In this document: piece after piece, positions 36,494 through 53,559 of the stretch | How the letters are laid out: every line of letters starts with the position of its first letter | Position numbering within the stretch: the first letter of the stretch is position 1 | NCBI RefSeq assembly: GCF_026625045.1 | Contig: NZ_CP113089.1 | Span: 1 to 64,000, forward strand | Length of the DNA stretch: 64,000 bases | DNA from: Microcella daejeonensis | Lineage (GTDB): Bacteria; Actinomycetota; Actinomycetes; Actinomycetales; Microbacteriaceae | Reading direction: 5' to 3' | Position numbers and translations under genes: made by a program | Notes under the pieces: generated by a model | What the model was told of the DNA's origin: nothing | Database searches by the model: none | What the model saw: the letters and a program-made list of their open reading frames with translations, nothing else

Positions 36494-38336
36494 CCTCGCG
36501 CCCCTCCGCGTCCTCGCCGCCGTCGCGGTCGCGGTCGTCGTCGTTGTCCTCGTCGCCGTCGCGCTCGCCGACACCGACGTCGTCGCCGCTGCCGCCGACA
36601 TCGCTGACGTCGTCGCCGCTGTCATCGTCGTGACGGCCGTCGCCGTCGTCATCGGATGCGACGTCGGACCCGACGGTCCCGGCGACGTGGGCGTCGTGCT
36701 CCGCCGCAGCGGCATCCACGCGCTCGAGCACCGCATCCGCGTCGACCGCGTGCATCTCGTCGGCGGAGAGCTCCTCCTCCACGATCTCCACGATGTCGTC
36801 GAACTCGCCCTCGGCCCCGGCGATCACCTCGGCGGCCACGTCGGCACGGCGACCCCATTCGGCCGCCTCGTCGTCCCGCCCGAGCTCCGCGAGCACGACC
36901 GCGTAGGCGTCGAACAGCCCGGGGCTGTAGCGGTACGCCGTCGAGGCGTCGAGCTGCGGGATCTCCAGCTCGGCGAGAGCCTGCTCCGGCTGCCCGAGGT
37001 CGAGACGCGCGCCCGACATCGCGATCGCGAGCTCCACCCGCGTCGGCACGCTGAGCTCTGCGCGATCGACGGAGCGCCCCAGCTCGAGAGCCTTCTCCGG
37101 CCGCCCGAGGCCGCGCTCGCAGTCCACCATGAGCGGCAGCTGCTCGTTCGAGCCGCTGAGCCGGCGGTAGGTGCGCAGCTCTCGCAGCGCGAGCGTGTAG
37201 TCCTCGACAGCGTACGCCGTGATCGCGAGCGTCTCCCGCACGACCGAGACGCGACCCGCGCGCCGGCCGGCGGCCTGCGCGTGCCGGTGCGCGAGCGCGA
37301 CGTCGGAATCGATCAGCATGCTCGCCATCACGAGGTGCTGCGCGACGCGGTCGGCGTTCTCCTTACTGAGCGTCTTCAGCTCGAGCCGGGCGCTCTTGTC
37401 GAGCTCGCGACCGGTGATCTCCTCGGCGATCGGCGGGTCATCGTGCCGCGGCGCGCTCTCGGCGTCGGTGCGGCGAACGCGAATGCCCTCCTGCCGCGAA
37501 CCGGCGGGGCGGGATGCCCGCTCTCCGTCGCGACGAGGCCGCTCGCCGTCCCGGCGAGCACGGTCCCCGGCTCCTCCCGAGCTCCGCGGGCCGCCCGTGC
37601 GGTCACCATCGCGCGGCGCACGCCCACCAGCCGGAGCACCATCGCGCTTCCACGGCCGATCACCCTCGCGCGGCGCACGCCCACCAGCCGGAGCACCATC
37701 GCGCTTCCACGGCCGATCCCCACCCCGGTCATTGCGCGCGGCACCCGAGGCGGCAGCGCCGTCCTTCTTCCAGGGTCGGGTACCTTCACGCGTGCCCGCG
37801 GCGTCCCGCCGCGGCCGGTCGCCGGCCGGCGCCCCGTCGCGCTTCCCGGGCCGCGCAGCATCCCGGGCCGGGCGCGCTGCGGACGGCGCACCGTCCCTCT
37901 TCCACGGCCGGTCGCCATCGCGTCGCGACGGAGTCGCGCGGCCCGATCCTGCACGGCCTGCCCGCTCATCGCCTGCCGCACCGTCACGCTTCCACGGCCG
38001 GTCGCCGTCGCGCCTCGGCCGATCACCGAACGGCGCGCCACCACGCCGTGCGCCGTCAGCGGTCGGAGCGCCATCCCGACGCGGGCGCTCGCTGCCCGAG
38101 CCCCTGCGAGCCGCACGCCGGTCTCCGGATCCTGTACCGCGATCGGCACGATCGCCGCCGGAGGATGCGCGGGGCGCACGATCGTTGCCGTCGCCGGCAG
38201 CACGACGCGGACGATCGGAGGACGAGCCATCCCGTCGAGGACGCTCTCCGAAACTCCGACGGGCTCCGTCGCCGCCCTCGGACGGCGTTCGACGACCGTC
38301 GCGATCGTCGTCAGGTCGCTCAGGGCGCTCAGCCAT
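36483..38336 (-). CDS. TPR-like protein with Arg-rich repeat N-terminus and Asp-rich tail
   Basis: 617 residues from ATG 38336, with GAGGAG 7 nt upstream. Residues 1-300 are low complexity and very basic, built on the unit GDRPWKRDGAPAGGRAPR (19 residues with its last variable position); two units at 37621-37734 are nearly identical. The middle (about 315-520) is helical and TPR-like (RPEKALELGRSVDRAELS, QPEQALAELEIPQLD). The tail is a run of D/E/G. Tandem-repeat length may vary between strains. Microbacteriaceae carry similar proteins at this place; a nucleic-acid- or rRNA-binding role is only a guess. Confidence 0.8.
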   Translation of the reverse strand: MAERPERPDDDRDGRRTPSEGGDGARRSFGERPRRDGSSSDRPRRAAGDGNDRAPRASSGGDRADRGTGSGDRRAARRGSGSERPRRDGAPTADGARRGGAPFGDRPRRDGDRPWKRDGAAGDERAGRAGSGRATPSRRDGDRPWKRDGAPSAARPARDAARPGKRDGAPAGDRPRRDAAGTREGTRPWKKDGAAASGAARNDRGGDRPWKRDGAPAGGRAPREGDRPWKRDGAPAGGRAPRDGDRTGGPRSSGGAGDRARRDGERPRRDGERASRPAGSRQEGIRVRRTDAESAPRHDDPPIAEEITGRELDKSARLELKTLSKENADRVAQHLVMASMLIDSDVALAHRHAQAAGRRAGRVSVVRETLAITAYAVEDYTLALRELRTYRRLSGSNEQLPLMVDCERGLGRPEKALELGRSVDRAELSVPTRVELAIAMSGARLDLGQPEQALAELEIPQLDASTAYRYSPGLFDAYAVVLAELGRDDEAAEWGRRADVAAEVIAGAEGEFDDIVEIVEEELSADEMHAVDADAVLERVDAAAAEHDAHVAGTVGSDVASDDDGDGRHDDDSGDDVSDVGGSGDDVGVGERDGDEDNDDDRDRDGGEDAEGREGVR

Positions 38337-38412
38337 TCGGGGACTCCTCGTCAATCGGTGCTGCAGATGATTCTGTCGCGCCCTCGCCGAGCGAGCGGCG
38401 CGTTAACGCGAA

Positions 38413-38440
38413 ATGGCCACCCCTTCAACGGGGTGGCCAT
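38413..38440 (-). terminator. rRNA operon terminator
   Basis: An 11-bp perfect stem (38413-38423 with 38430-38440) with a 6-nt loop lies just after 5S on the minus strand and is followed by a TTTCG stretch. Confidence 0.8.
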
Positions 38441-38454
38441 CTCACAAAATAAGT

Positions 38455-38571
38455 CCGGCGGTGTCCTACTCTCCCACGAGGTCCCCCTCGCAGTACCATC
38501 GGCGCAGAAGGTCTTAGCTTCCGGGTTCGGAATGTGACCGGGCGTTTCCCCTTCGCTATGGCCGCCGAAAC
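38455..38571 (-). rRNA. rrf: 5S ribosomal RNA
   Basis: About 117 nt. The terminal stem is GTTTCGGCGGCC at the 5' end pairing with the 3' CACCGCCGGAC region. The internal CCGAACCCGGAAGCTAAG is characteristic of 5S. The exact ends are estimates. Confidence 0.95.
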
Positions 38572-38642
38572 ACTATTGATTTCCCAATCAAGAGCACAAC
38601 GACAACACACTGAAGTGTTGTGTGTGCGATTCCCGACCGTAA

Positions 38643-38672
38643 ATCGAGAACCACAAAGTGGACGCGAGCAGC
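38643..38672 (-). other. 23S processing stem, 3' arm
   Basis: This 30-nt stretch of the 23S-5S spacer is the reverse complement of 41951-41980 in the 16S-23S spacer (26 of 30 positions match, and two more allow G-U pairs). The two arms would pair in the transcript and loop out 23S for RNase III cleavage. A second small hairpin (ACAACAC/GTGTTGT) lies at about 38601-38625 in the same spacer. Confidence 0.75.
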
Positions 38673-38705
38673 AAACTCATTCCCACCCGAAGGTGGAGGT
38701 TGTTG

Positions 38706-41817
<3,112 letters not shown>

Positions 41818-41950
41818 ACATGAGTTTGAATCGATCGGCAGCATCCACGAACACCTTGCGGCATTGCGCGTCTGCTGCGACCAATGATCTATATCTCTTT
41901 CGAGATGTTTGATCTATAGATCCGAAGGTCTTGACGACCTTCAGTTCTAA

Positions 41951-41980
41951 GATGCTCGCGTCCACTGTGTAGTTCTCAAC
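41951..41980 (-). other. 23S processing stem, 5' arm (in the 16S-23S spacer)
   Basis: It pairs with 38643-38672 across 23S. It contains TTGAGAACT on the minus strand, also present in the 16S leader (44056-44064), a motif seen in many actinobacterial rRNA leaders. The spacer as a whole (41818-42331, about 514 bp) contains no tRNA gene. Confidence 0.75.
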
Positions 41981-42327
41981 ATACGGTCGGTACCGCCCCT
42001 GCCCGACGACGCATCCCCCTGTTACAGGAGCTGCGTGCTTTCTAGTCGGCCAGACCACGGTCCGAGGAATCGATACCCGCACCCCCTCCCTGTGGAGAGC
42101 TGTACGAGGCCCGGTCCCTCAGGACCCAACAGCGTGCACGTGCCGGCATCGATCCGGCGCCCGTTCCATTCCCCCTCAAGAGGAAGAAGTACTGGAGCAG
42201 CCGGCTCTACGCCGACACCCAAGTCAATGTTCCACCCATGAGCTACCAGCTGAGAACATGCGTCTCAGATCTGGCTTCTGACTCCACCCCCTGCACACCT
42301 GATGGCGGCACGAGGGGAGTAGATGCT

Positions 42328-43855
<1,528 letters not shown>

Positions 43856-44120
43856 ATGTTTGATAGCCAAACCACCCAAAGGCAGCCGGCACATCTAGTG
43901 CCCCACCAGACCCGAAGGACCAGCAGGACGAGTTTGTTCTGACTGAAGTTCGAATATCTACTGACATTCTTGTTTCAATCCAAAGGAATCTCTCCCGACC
44001 AGGCAAAAGCCCAGTCGACGAGGATAATTTGGCATTGACTTAGTGCACGCTGTTGAGTTCTCAAGGATCGGACGCACCTGACCCTCGACCTCTCGGTCTC
44101 GGCAACAGGGCAACTCCGCT

Positions 44121-44149
44121 AACTTACCCGACTCGGTGTCGCAATGCAA
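44121..44149 (-). promoter_or_regulatory. rRNA promoter, proximal (TTGCAT-17-TAAGTT)
   Basis: The -35 box TTGCAT (44144-44149) and -10 box TAAGTT (44121-44126) are separated by exactly 17 bp on the minus strand. The start site is predicted near 44114, about 260 nt upstream of 16S. Confidence 0.75.
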
Positions 44150-44320
44150 ACGGGCCGGCGCGGAGATCCGCAGCCGGCGAGCTCGACGAGCGAGTGCCGG
44201 GAAGGGCATCCTACGCTCGCGATCACGGCCCGGCAAGGGCTGGATCATGAGGAGGATTTCGTCCCACGTGAGGCCGGGAGGCTCTTCGGCTCTCCCGCAC
44301 CTTTGGGGTGACGAGGGGAT

Positions 44321-44350
44321 AACTTACGCAGGGTTCACGCAGGCGGGCAA
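44321..44350 (-). promoter_or_regulatory. rRNA promoter, distal (TTGCCC-18-TAAGTT)
   Basis: The -35 box TTGCCC (44345-44350) and -10 box TAAGTT (44321-44326) are 18 bp apart. The same -10 hexamer as the proximal promoter supports tandem rRNA promoters. It is located in the 54397-independent gap between tyrS and the rRNA genes, 46 bp beyond the tyrS stop codon at 44397. Confidence 0.65.
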
Positions 44351-44396
44351 ATCACCGTCGCCGCCCGGGCGTGTCGCCCGAGTCCGCCCCGCGGGA

Positions 44397-45701
44397 TCAG
44401 CGCAGACGCAGGCCAGCGAGGGTCTTCTTGCCTCGGCGGAGCACCGCGATGCCGCCCGCGAGGCCGCGCCCCTCGAGAGTCTCCGACTCCGACTCGACCT
44501 TGCGGTTGTTGAGGGCGACGCCGCCCTGACTGATCGCGCGACGGGCCTCGCTGACGCTGGCCGAGAGACCGGTGGCCACGAGCGCGGCCACCACCGTCTC
44601 CGACCCCGGGAGCTCGGCCTGCGGGAGCTCGTCGATCGCGGAGACCAGAGTCGCCTCGTCGAGCGCGTGCAGGTCGCCGCCGCCGAAGAGCGCGGCGGAG
44701 GCATCCATCACCGCCGCCACGGCATCGGCGCCGTGCACCAATCCGGTGACCTCGAGGGCGAGCCGGCGCTGGGCCTCCCGTCGGAACGGCTCATCGGCGA
44801 CCTTCTGCGCGAGCTCCTCGATCTCGGCACGGCCGAGGAAGGTGAAGATCTTGAGGCGCTCGACCACGTCGGCGTCGTCGGTGTTGAGCCAGAACTGGTA
44901 CATCGCGTAGGGCGAGCACATCGCGGGATCGAGCCAGATGGCGTTGCCCTCGCTCTTGCCGAACTTGGTGCCGTCGGAGTTGGTCACGAGCGGGGTGCCG
45001 ATCGCGTGCACGCTCGTGCCCTCCGCCTTGCGGATGAGCTCGGTGCCGCTCGTGAGGTTGCCCCACTGGTCGCTGCCGCCGGTCTGCAGCGTGCAGCCGT
45101 ACTGCCGATGCAGCTCGAGGAAGTCCATGCCCTGCAGCACCTGGTAGCTGAACTCGGTGTAGCTGATGCCCTCGTCGGAGTTCAGGCGAGCCGAGACGGC
45201 GTCCTTCTTGAGCATGGTGCCGACACGGAAGTGCTTGCCGACCTCGCGGAGGAAGTCGATGGCGCTCATCGGCGCCGTCCAGTCGAGGTTGTTGACGAGG
45301 GTCACCGGATTCTCGCCGTCGGCCGGCAGGAACCGGCTCACCTGCTGCTGGAGGTAGCCCACCCATTCCGCGACCGTGTCGGGGGTGTTGAGCGTGCGCT
45401 CGGCGGTCGGCTTCGGATCGCCGATCAGCCCGGTCGAGCCGCCCACGAGGGCGAGCGGTCGATGACCGGCGAGCTGCAGGCGCCGCATGAGCAGCAGCTG
45501 CACGAGGTTGCCGAGATGCAGACTCGGCGCGGTCGGGTCGAAGCCGCAGTAGTAGGTGACCCTCTCCCCCGAGAGCGCCTGCTTCAGCGCCGCGGCATCC
45601 GTCGAGACGTGCACGAGACCGCGCCAGACGATCTCGTCCCAGACGTCGTCGAAGGAGTCGTCGTTTCGCGGGAGGGTGAGGGAGATGGGAGCTTCGGCCA
45701 C
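44397..45701 (-). CDS. tyrS: Tyrosyl-tRNA synthetase
   Basis: 434 residues. The class I motifs are HLGNLVQLLLM (HIGH equivalent) at about 62-72 and KFGKSEGNA (KMSKS equivalent) at about 245. YCGFDPTAPSLH precedes the first. The C-terminal S4 domain binds tRNA. GTG 45701 lies 6 nt after TACCCT (leaderless). No T-box leader is seen, as expected with no 5' UTR. Confidence 0.97.
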   Translation of the reverse strand: MAEAPISLTLPRNDDSFDDVWDEIVWRGLVHVSTDAAALKQALSGERVTYYCGFDPTAPSLHLGNLVQLLLMRRLQLAGHRPLALVGGSTGLIGDPKPTAERTLNTPDTVAEWVGYLQQQVSRFLPADGENPVTLVNNLDWTAPMSAIDFLREVGKHFRVGTMLKKDAVSARLNSDEGISYTEFSYQVLQGMDFLELHRQYGCTLQTGGSDQWGNLTSGTELIRKAEGTSVHAIGTPLVTNSDGTKFGKSEGNAIWLDPAMCSPYAMYQFWLNTDDADVVERLKIFTFLGRAEIEELAQKVADEPFRREAQRRLALEVTGLVHGADAVAAVMDASAALFGGGDLHALDEATLVSAIDELPQAELPGSETVVAALVATGLSASVSEARRAISQGGVALNNRKVESESETLEGRGLAGGIAVLRRGKKTLAGLRLR

Positions 45702-45707
45702 GCGGTC

Positions 45708-45713
45708 AGGGTA
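45708..45713 (-). promoter_or_regulatory. -10 box (TACCCT) of tyrS
   Basis: TACCCT lies 6 nt before GTG 45701 and is preceded by TGA, giving an extended TGN form. Confidence 0.55.
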
Positions 45714-45757
45714 TCAGCGGGCCCGGTCCGTCACGATGCGAGGGCATCCCCCTGGGG

Positions 45758-45787
45758 TTGATATGCGAGACATCACCCCTCTATGGT
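45758..45787 (+). promoter_or_regulatory. Promoter of the SatD-like gene (TTGATA-18-TATGGT)
   Basis: TTGATA (45758-45763) and TATGGT (45782-45787) are 18 bp apart, followed by GGAGGAG and GTG 45815. ATGCGAGACAT between the boxes is a partial dyad and could bind a regulator such as SatD itself. Confidence 0.6.
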
Positions 45788-45814
45788 TGATCCATTCGTC
45801 GACGGAGGAGAGCC

Positions 45815-46525
45815 GTGTTCGTCATCATCGCCGACCAGGTGGACAGCCGCCACGACCGCGACCACGTCGATGAGGCGATCGGGATGCTCAGCGCGCGCTT
45901 CGGCGAGCACCTGGTGCTGCCGCCCGAGCGCACCGCCGGTGACGAGCTGCAGCTGCTCGTCGCGGACGGCGCCACGGCCCTCGCCGCGACGCTCGCCCTG
46001 CTGCGCGACGACCACTGGCGCGCCGGTCTCGGGCTCGGACCGGTCGCCCTCCCCCTGCCCGCCGGCGTGCGGGAGGCCTCCGGGCCCGCGTTCATCGCGG
46101 CGCGCGCCGCGATCGAGGCGGCCGAGCGTCGACCGCTGCGGTTCGCCGTGCGGGGTGCGCGCGGCGAGGGCGCCGCCGAGCGCGCGGGCGGCCCCGCCAC
46201 GATCGAGGACGGCGCTGCCGACATCGGCGCGATCATCGACCTGCTGCTCACCCAGCGCGCCCGATGGAGCGAGCAGGGCTGGCAGCTGCACGATCTGCTC
46301 GAGCGCGGCCTCACGCAGGGCGAGGCCGCCCTGGAGCTCGGCATCACCCCGCAGGCGGCGAGCAAGCGGGCGCGTGCCGCCGGACTGCGGGTCGACGCCG
46401 ATGCCCGGGCGTCCATCGGGCGGCTGCTCGACGCGGTGGGCCGCACGTCCGACGGCGAGGAGGGCGCGGCCGCCGGAGACACGGACCCCGGCAGGGCGGG
46501 TTCGGCGAGCGTCACCGGTCCCTGA
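45815..46525 (+). CDS. SatD-like protein with helix-turn-helix
   Basis: 236 residues. The N-terminus MFVIIADQVDSRHD matches the opening of SatD-family proteins (I-x-D-x-x-DSR). The C-terminal part has a helix-turn-helix-like GLTQGEAALELGITPQAASK at about 167-186. GTG 45815 has GGAGGAGA upstream. In streptococci satD belongs to an acid- and stress-responsive operon, and its biochemical role is unclear. It is followed by a split membrane protein gene, its usual kind of neighbour. Confidence 0.7.
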   Translation: MFVIIADQVDSRHDRDHVDEAIGMLSARFGEHLVLPPERTAGDELQLLVADGATALAATLALLRDDHWRAGLGLGPVALPLPAGVREASGPAFIAARAAIEAAERRPLRFAVRGARGEGAAERAGGPATIEDGAADIGAIIDLLLTQRARWSEQGWQLHDLLERGLTQGEAALELGITPQAASKRARAAGLRVDADARASIGRLLDAVGRTSDGEEGAAAGDTDPGRAGSASVTGP

Positions 46526-46578
46526 CAAGCTGGTCACCCGGCACGGTCGCCGGTCGGCGCAGCCGCCCGGGCTGTGCC

Positions 46579-46653
46579 GAGCCGCACCGTTCCGAGCCGC
46601 ACCGTTCCGAGCCCCACCGTTCCGAGCCCCACCGTTCCGAGCCCCACCGAGAG
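46579..46653. repeat. Five tandem 15-bp units between the SatD-like gene and the membrane gene
   Basis: The unit GAGCCSCACCGTTCC starts at 46579, 46594, 46609, 46624 and 46639; the last unit is diverged and merges into the ribosome binding site of the next gene. The repeat is noncoding and may change in copy number. Confidence 0.85.
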
Positions 46654-46664
46654 GAGCCGACCCC

Positions 46665-47003
46665 GTGCTGACCGCCCTCGCCCCGCTCATCGCGATCGCC
46701 GGGTCGAGCGCGATCGTCGCCCTCATCGGGCTCTGCGCGGTGCTCGCGCTGCTCGCCACGACGGAGGACCAGCCCCGGCTCGCGCTGCCCGGCGCCGTCG
46801 TGCTGCTCGTCGGGGTCGTGGCGGTCGCGGCCGACTACCCGCTCGTCATCCCCGAGCTGCAGTTCGGGGCCGGCCTCGCTCTCGCCGTCCTCGGCGTGCT
46901 CGGCGGCGGCCCGGCGGCCGCGCTCGTGCTGCGCGCCGCGACCCGGGAGGGCTCCCCCGGCAGCAACGGCGGCATCCTCGTGGGCGACGAGCCCGGCCGG
47001 TAG
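46665..47003 (+). CDS. Membrane protein, N-terminal part of a gene split by an in-frame TAG
   Basis: 112 residues from GTG 46665 (GAGGAG upstream). Three hydrophobic stretches lie at about 5-30, 40-58 and 66-90, ending GGILVGDEPGR before TAG (47001-47003). The next gene starts at the following codon in the same frame. I believe relatives next to satD-like genes are one continuous protein, so this is either a nonsense-split gene or two coupled subunits. Confidence 0.6.
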   Translation: MLTALAPLIAIAGSSAIVALIGLCAVLALLATTEDQPRLALPGAVVLLVGVVAVAADYPLVIPELQFGAGLALAVLGVLGGGPAAALVLRAATREGSPGSNGGILVGDEPGR

Positions 47004-47225
47004 GTGCTGCGCGGCGGTACCACCATCGGGTTCCTGGAGCGCGTCATCGTGGTCGCCGCCGTGCTCATCGGGCGTTGGGAGCTGCTCGCGGCCCTCATCG
47101 CCGTCAAGGGTCTCGGCCGGTTCCGCGATCTCGACGCGGGGGCGGCGACCGAGCGCTTCATCATCGGCACGCTCGTCAGCCTCATCTGGGCCGGGGCCGC
47201 CGGCGGGGTCATCGCGCTCGGCTGA
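47004..47225 (+). CDS. Membrane protein, C-terminal part of the TAG-split gene
   Basis: 73 residues if GTG 47004 is used, directly after the TAG. It contains GGTTIGFLERVIVVAAVLIG, the ALIAVKGLGRF segment and TERFIIGTLVSLIWAGAAGG, which resemble the C-terminal end of membrane proteins found beside SatD. Two hydrophobic helices. Re-initiation after TAG or readthrough would be needed for expression. It converges on the glycosylase gene with a 17-bp 3' overlap. Confidence 0.55.
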   Translation: MLRGGTTIGFLERVIVVAAVLIGRWELLAALIAVKGLGRFRDLDAGAATERFIIGTLVSLIWAGAAGGVIALG

Positions 47226-47898
47226 CCGCCGCTCGGTACGGCGAGACCGTCGGATCGTCCGCGATCCAGAAGCGCCAGGGGAACTCCGCTCCCCCGCCCC
47301 GACCGCTGACCCCGACGCGCGGGCCCTCGGCGATCGGCAGGGTCACGGCCCGGCCCGGCGGGGCGGGTTCGAGCACGAGAGGGCTGCGCGCAGCGAGCGG
47401 CTCGCCGTCGGCCCGGCGCCCCGGCACGCCGAGCACCGACCCCGAGTCGGCGGGCAGCACGCCGAGCGCTCGCGCGAGCCGGCCCGGACCGCGCGCGAGG
47501 TCGCGGTGCGGCAGCGACTGCGGCCCGCCCGCTCCGGCTCGGCGCTCGCGGGCGAGCGGCTCCCCCGCGACCACCTCGCCGGCGCGCAGCAGGATGGCCG
47601 CGGCCGCGCCCTCGACGCCGCAGACCAGGTTGACGCAGGTGTGCATGCCGTAGCTGACGTAGGCGTAGACGACGCCGGGGCCGCGGAACATCGGCGCGGT
47701 GCGCGGCGTCATGCCGCGGAACGCGTGCGAGCCGGGGTCGTCCGCGCCCCGGTACGCCTCGACCTCGGTGAGGCGGACGCTCACGCCCCGGCCGTGGATC
47801 ACCGCCCCGAGCAGTCGCGGGGCGACGAGCACGGGGTCGTCGGCGAGCAGAGCGGCCGCGATCGGGTCGGGCGCGGGGCGGGCATCCGGACCGGTCAT
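47209..47898 (-). CDS. DNA-3-methyladenine glycosylase (AAG/MPG family)
   Basis: 229 residues from ATG 47898. Family motifs are LTEVEAYRGADDPGSHAFRG at about 57-76, whose glutamate is the catalytic residue, then PMFRGPGVVYAYVSYGMH and NLVCGVEGAAAAILLRAGE. It removes alkylated purines from DNA. It is the last gene of the arg cluster transcript, 10 bp after argH, a linkage seen in other actinobacteria. Confidence 0.93.
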   Translation of the reverse strand: MTGPDARPAPDPIAAALLADDPVLVAPRLLGAVIHGRGVSVRLTEVEAYRGADDPGSHAFRGMTPRTAPMFRGPGVVYAYVSYGMHTCVNLVCGVEGAAAAILLRAGEVVAGEPLARERRAGAGGPQSLPHRDLARGPGRLARALGVLPADSGSVLGVPGRRADGEPLAARSPLVLEPAPPGRAVTLPIAEGPRVGVSGRGGGAEFPWRFWIADDPTVSPYRAAVSRAR

Positions 47899-47908
47899 GG
47901 GGCGCCGG

Positions 47909-51502
<3,594 letters not shown>

Positions 51503-51506
<4 letters not shown>

Positions 51507-52408
51507 GCGGGCACCACCTCCGTTCCGATGCCGTGCTCGGTGAAGATCTCGAGCAGCACCGAGTGCTGCTGACGGCCGTCGATGATGGCGGCGCGCGGCA
51601 CCCCGCCGTCGACCGCCTCGAGGCAGGCCGCCATCTTCGGGATCATGCCGGACTCGAGGCTCGGCAGCAGCGCGCGCAGCTCGTCGCTGTCGATCGAGGA
51701 GACGAGCGAGTCGCGGTTCGGCCAGTCGCTGTAGAGACCGGGCACGTCGGTCAGCACGACGAGCTTCTCGGCGCCGAGCGCGACGGCGAGAGCGGCGGCC
51801 GCGGCGTCGGCGTTGACGTTGAGGCTGTGGCCGGGGGCATCCATGTCGGGGGCGATGGAGGAGACGACGGGGATGCGCCCCGCCTGCACGTGCGCGAGGA
51901 CGATCGAGGGGTCGACGCCGATGATGTCGCCGACGTGGCCGAGGTCGTGCTCCTCGCCGTCGACGACGACGCCGCGACGGCGGCCGCGGAAGAGCCCCGC
52001 GTCCTCCCCCGAGACGGCGGCGGCGAGGGCCGGGTCGAGACGGTTGATGAGGCCGACGAGCTCGCGGCTGATCTGCCCGGCGAGCACCATGCGCACGACG
52101 TCGATCGCCTCGGTGCTCGTCACCCGGTAGCCGCCCTTGAACTCGCTCTCGATGCCGAAGCGGTCGAGCATGGCCGAGATCTGCGGGCCGCCGCCGTGCA
52201 CGACGACGGGCTTGAGGCCGACCGTCTGCAGGTACACCATGTCGTCGGCGAAGGCGCGCTGCAGCTCGGGGCTGACCATGGCGTTGCCGCCGAACTTCAC
52301 CACCACGATGCGGTCGCGGAACCGGCGCAGCCACGGCAGCGACTCGATCAGGGTGCGGGCCTTCTCGGTCGCCAGGGTGAAGTCGGAGGACTCGTGGAGG
52401 GTGCTCAT
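51503..52408 (-). CDS. argB: Acetylglutamate kinase
   Basis: 301 residues. VVKFGGNAM is at about 36-44 and [10 protein letters not shown] binds N-acetylglutamate. [21 protein letters not shown] and LTDVPGLY are kinase-family motifs. The N-terminal ~25-residue helix is typical of arginine-sensitive forms, so feedback inhibition by arginine is likely. Its ATG shares one base with the argJ TGA. Confidence 0.97.
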
Positions 52409-53559
52409 CAGGAGGAGTATGCGCTGTTCTCGTGGACGTAGTCGTGCGTGAGGTCGTTCGTGAGGATGGTGGCGGTGGCATCGCCGACCCGCAGGTCGAC
52501 GAGCAGGTGCACGGCACGGCCGCTCAGGTCGACCTCGTCGCGGGGGCGGTCGGGGCCGCCCGCAGTGCAGACGCGCACCCCGTTCATGCTGACGTCGACG
52601 TCGTACGGGTCGAACTCGGCGCTCGTCGTGCCGATCGCCGCGAGCACGCGGCCCCAGTTGGGGTCGTTGCCGAAGACCGCGGCCTTGAAGAGGTTGTTGC
52701 GCGCGATCGAGCGGCCGACCTCGACGGCGTCGTCCTCGCGCGCGGCGCCGACGACCTCGATGCGGATGTCGTGGCTCGCGCCCTCGGCGTCGGACTGCAG
52801 CTGCGCCGCGAGATCGAGGCAGAGCGCGGTGAGCTCCGCCTCGAAGGCCTCGGCGTCGGGGGCGATTCCGGATGCTCCGCTCGCCATGAGCGTCACCTGG
52901 TCGTTGGTCGACATGCACCCGTCGGAGTCGAGCCGATCGAAGCTGACGCGGGCCGCGCGGCGCAGCGCCGCATCGAGGGCCGGAGCCGGGAGGTCGGCGT
53001 CGGTCGTGATGACGACGAGCATGGTCGCGAGGCCCGGGGCGAGCATCCCTGCGCCCTTCGCGATGCCGCCGATCGCCCAGCCGTCACGGCGGCGCTCGGC
53101 GGTCTTCGGCACGCTGTCGGTCGTCATGATGGCGCGGGCGGCGTCCATACCGCTCTCAGCATCGAGCGAGCCCGACGCGGCGGCGACGCCGGCCAGCAGG
53201 CGCGCACGATCGAGCTGCTCGCCGATGAGCCCGGTCGAGCAGACGAGCACCTCGCCCGCGCCGACGGCGAGCGCCTCAGCGACGGCCTCGGCGGTGGCGT
53301 GCGTGGTCTGGAAGCCCTGCGCCCCGGTGAAGCAGTTGGCGCCGCCGGAGTTCAGCACGATCGCGGCGACCTCGCCGTCGGCGATGACCTGCTGCGACCA
53401 GATGATGGGGTTCGCCTTCGCGCGGTTGCTGGTGAAGACCGCGGCGGCCGCGCGGCGGGGCCCGCGGTTGACGATGAGGGCGAGATCGGCGGCACCGGAG
53501 CTCTTGAGTCCGCAGGCGACGCCCGCTGCCTCGAATCCGGCGGGGGCGGTCACGGTCAC
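52408..53559 (-). CDS. argJ: Bifunctional ornithine acetyltransferase / N-acetylglutamate synthase
   Basis: 383 residues from GTG 53559, which overlaps the argC stop codon (GTGA). The self-cleavage motif is [16 protein letters not shown] at about 171-186, whose threonine becomes the N-terminal nucleophile of the beta chain. [10 protein letters not shown] and [15 protein letters not shown] are also conserved. It recycles the acetyl group in arginine synthesis. Confidence 0.97.
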   Translation of the reverse strand: MTVTAPAGFEAAGVACGLKSSGAADLALIVNRGPRRAAAAVFTSNRAKANPIIWSQQVIADGEVAAIVLNSGGANCFTGAQGFQTTHATAEAVAEALAVGAGEVLVCSTGLIGEQLDRARLLAGVAAASGSLDAESGMDAARAIMTTDSVPKTAERRRDGWAIGGIAKGAGMLAPGLATMLVVITTDADLPAPALDAALRRAARVSFDRLDSDGCMSTNDQVTLMASGASGIAPDAEAFEAELTALCLDLAAQLQSDAEGASHDIRIEVVGAAREDDAVEVGRSIARNNLFKAAVFGNDPNWGRVLAAIGTTSAEFDPYDVDVSMNGVRVCTAGGPDRPRDEVDLSGRAVHLLVDLRVGDATATILTNDLTHDYVHENSAYSS

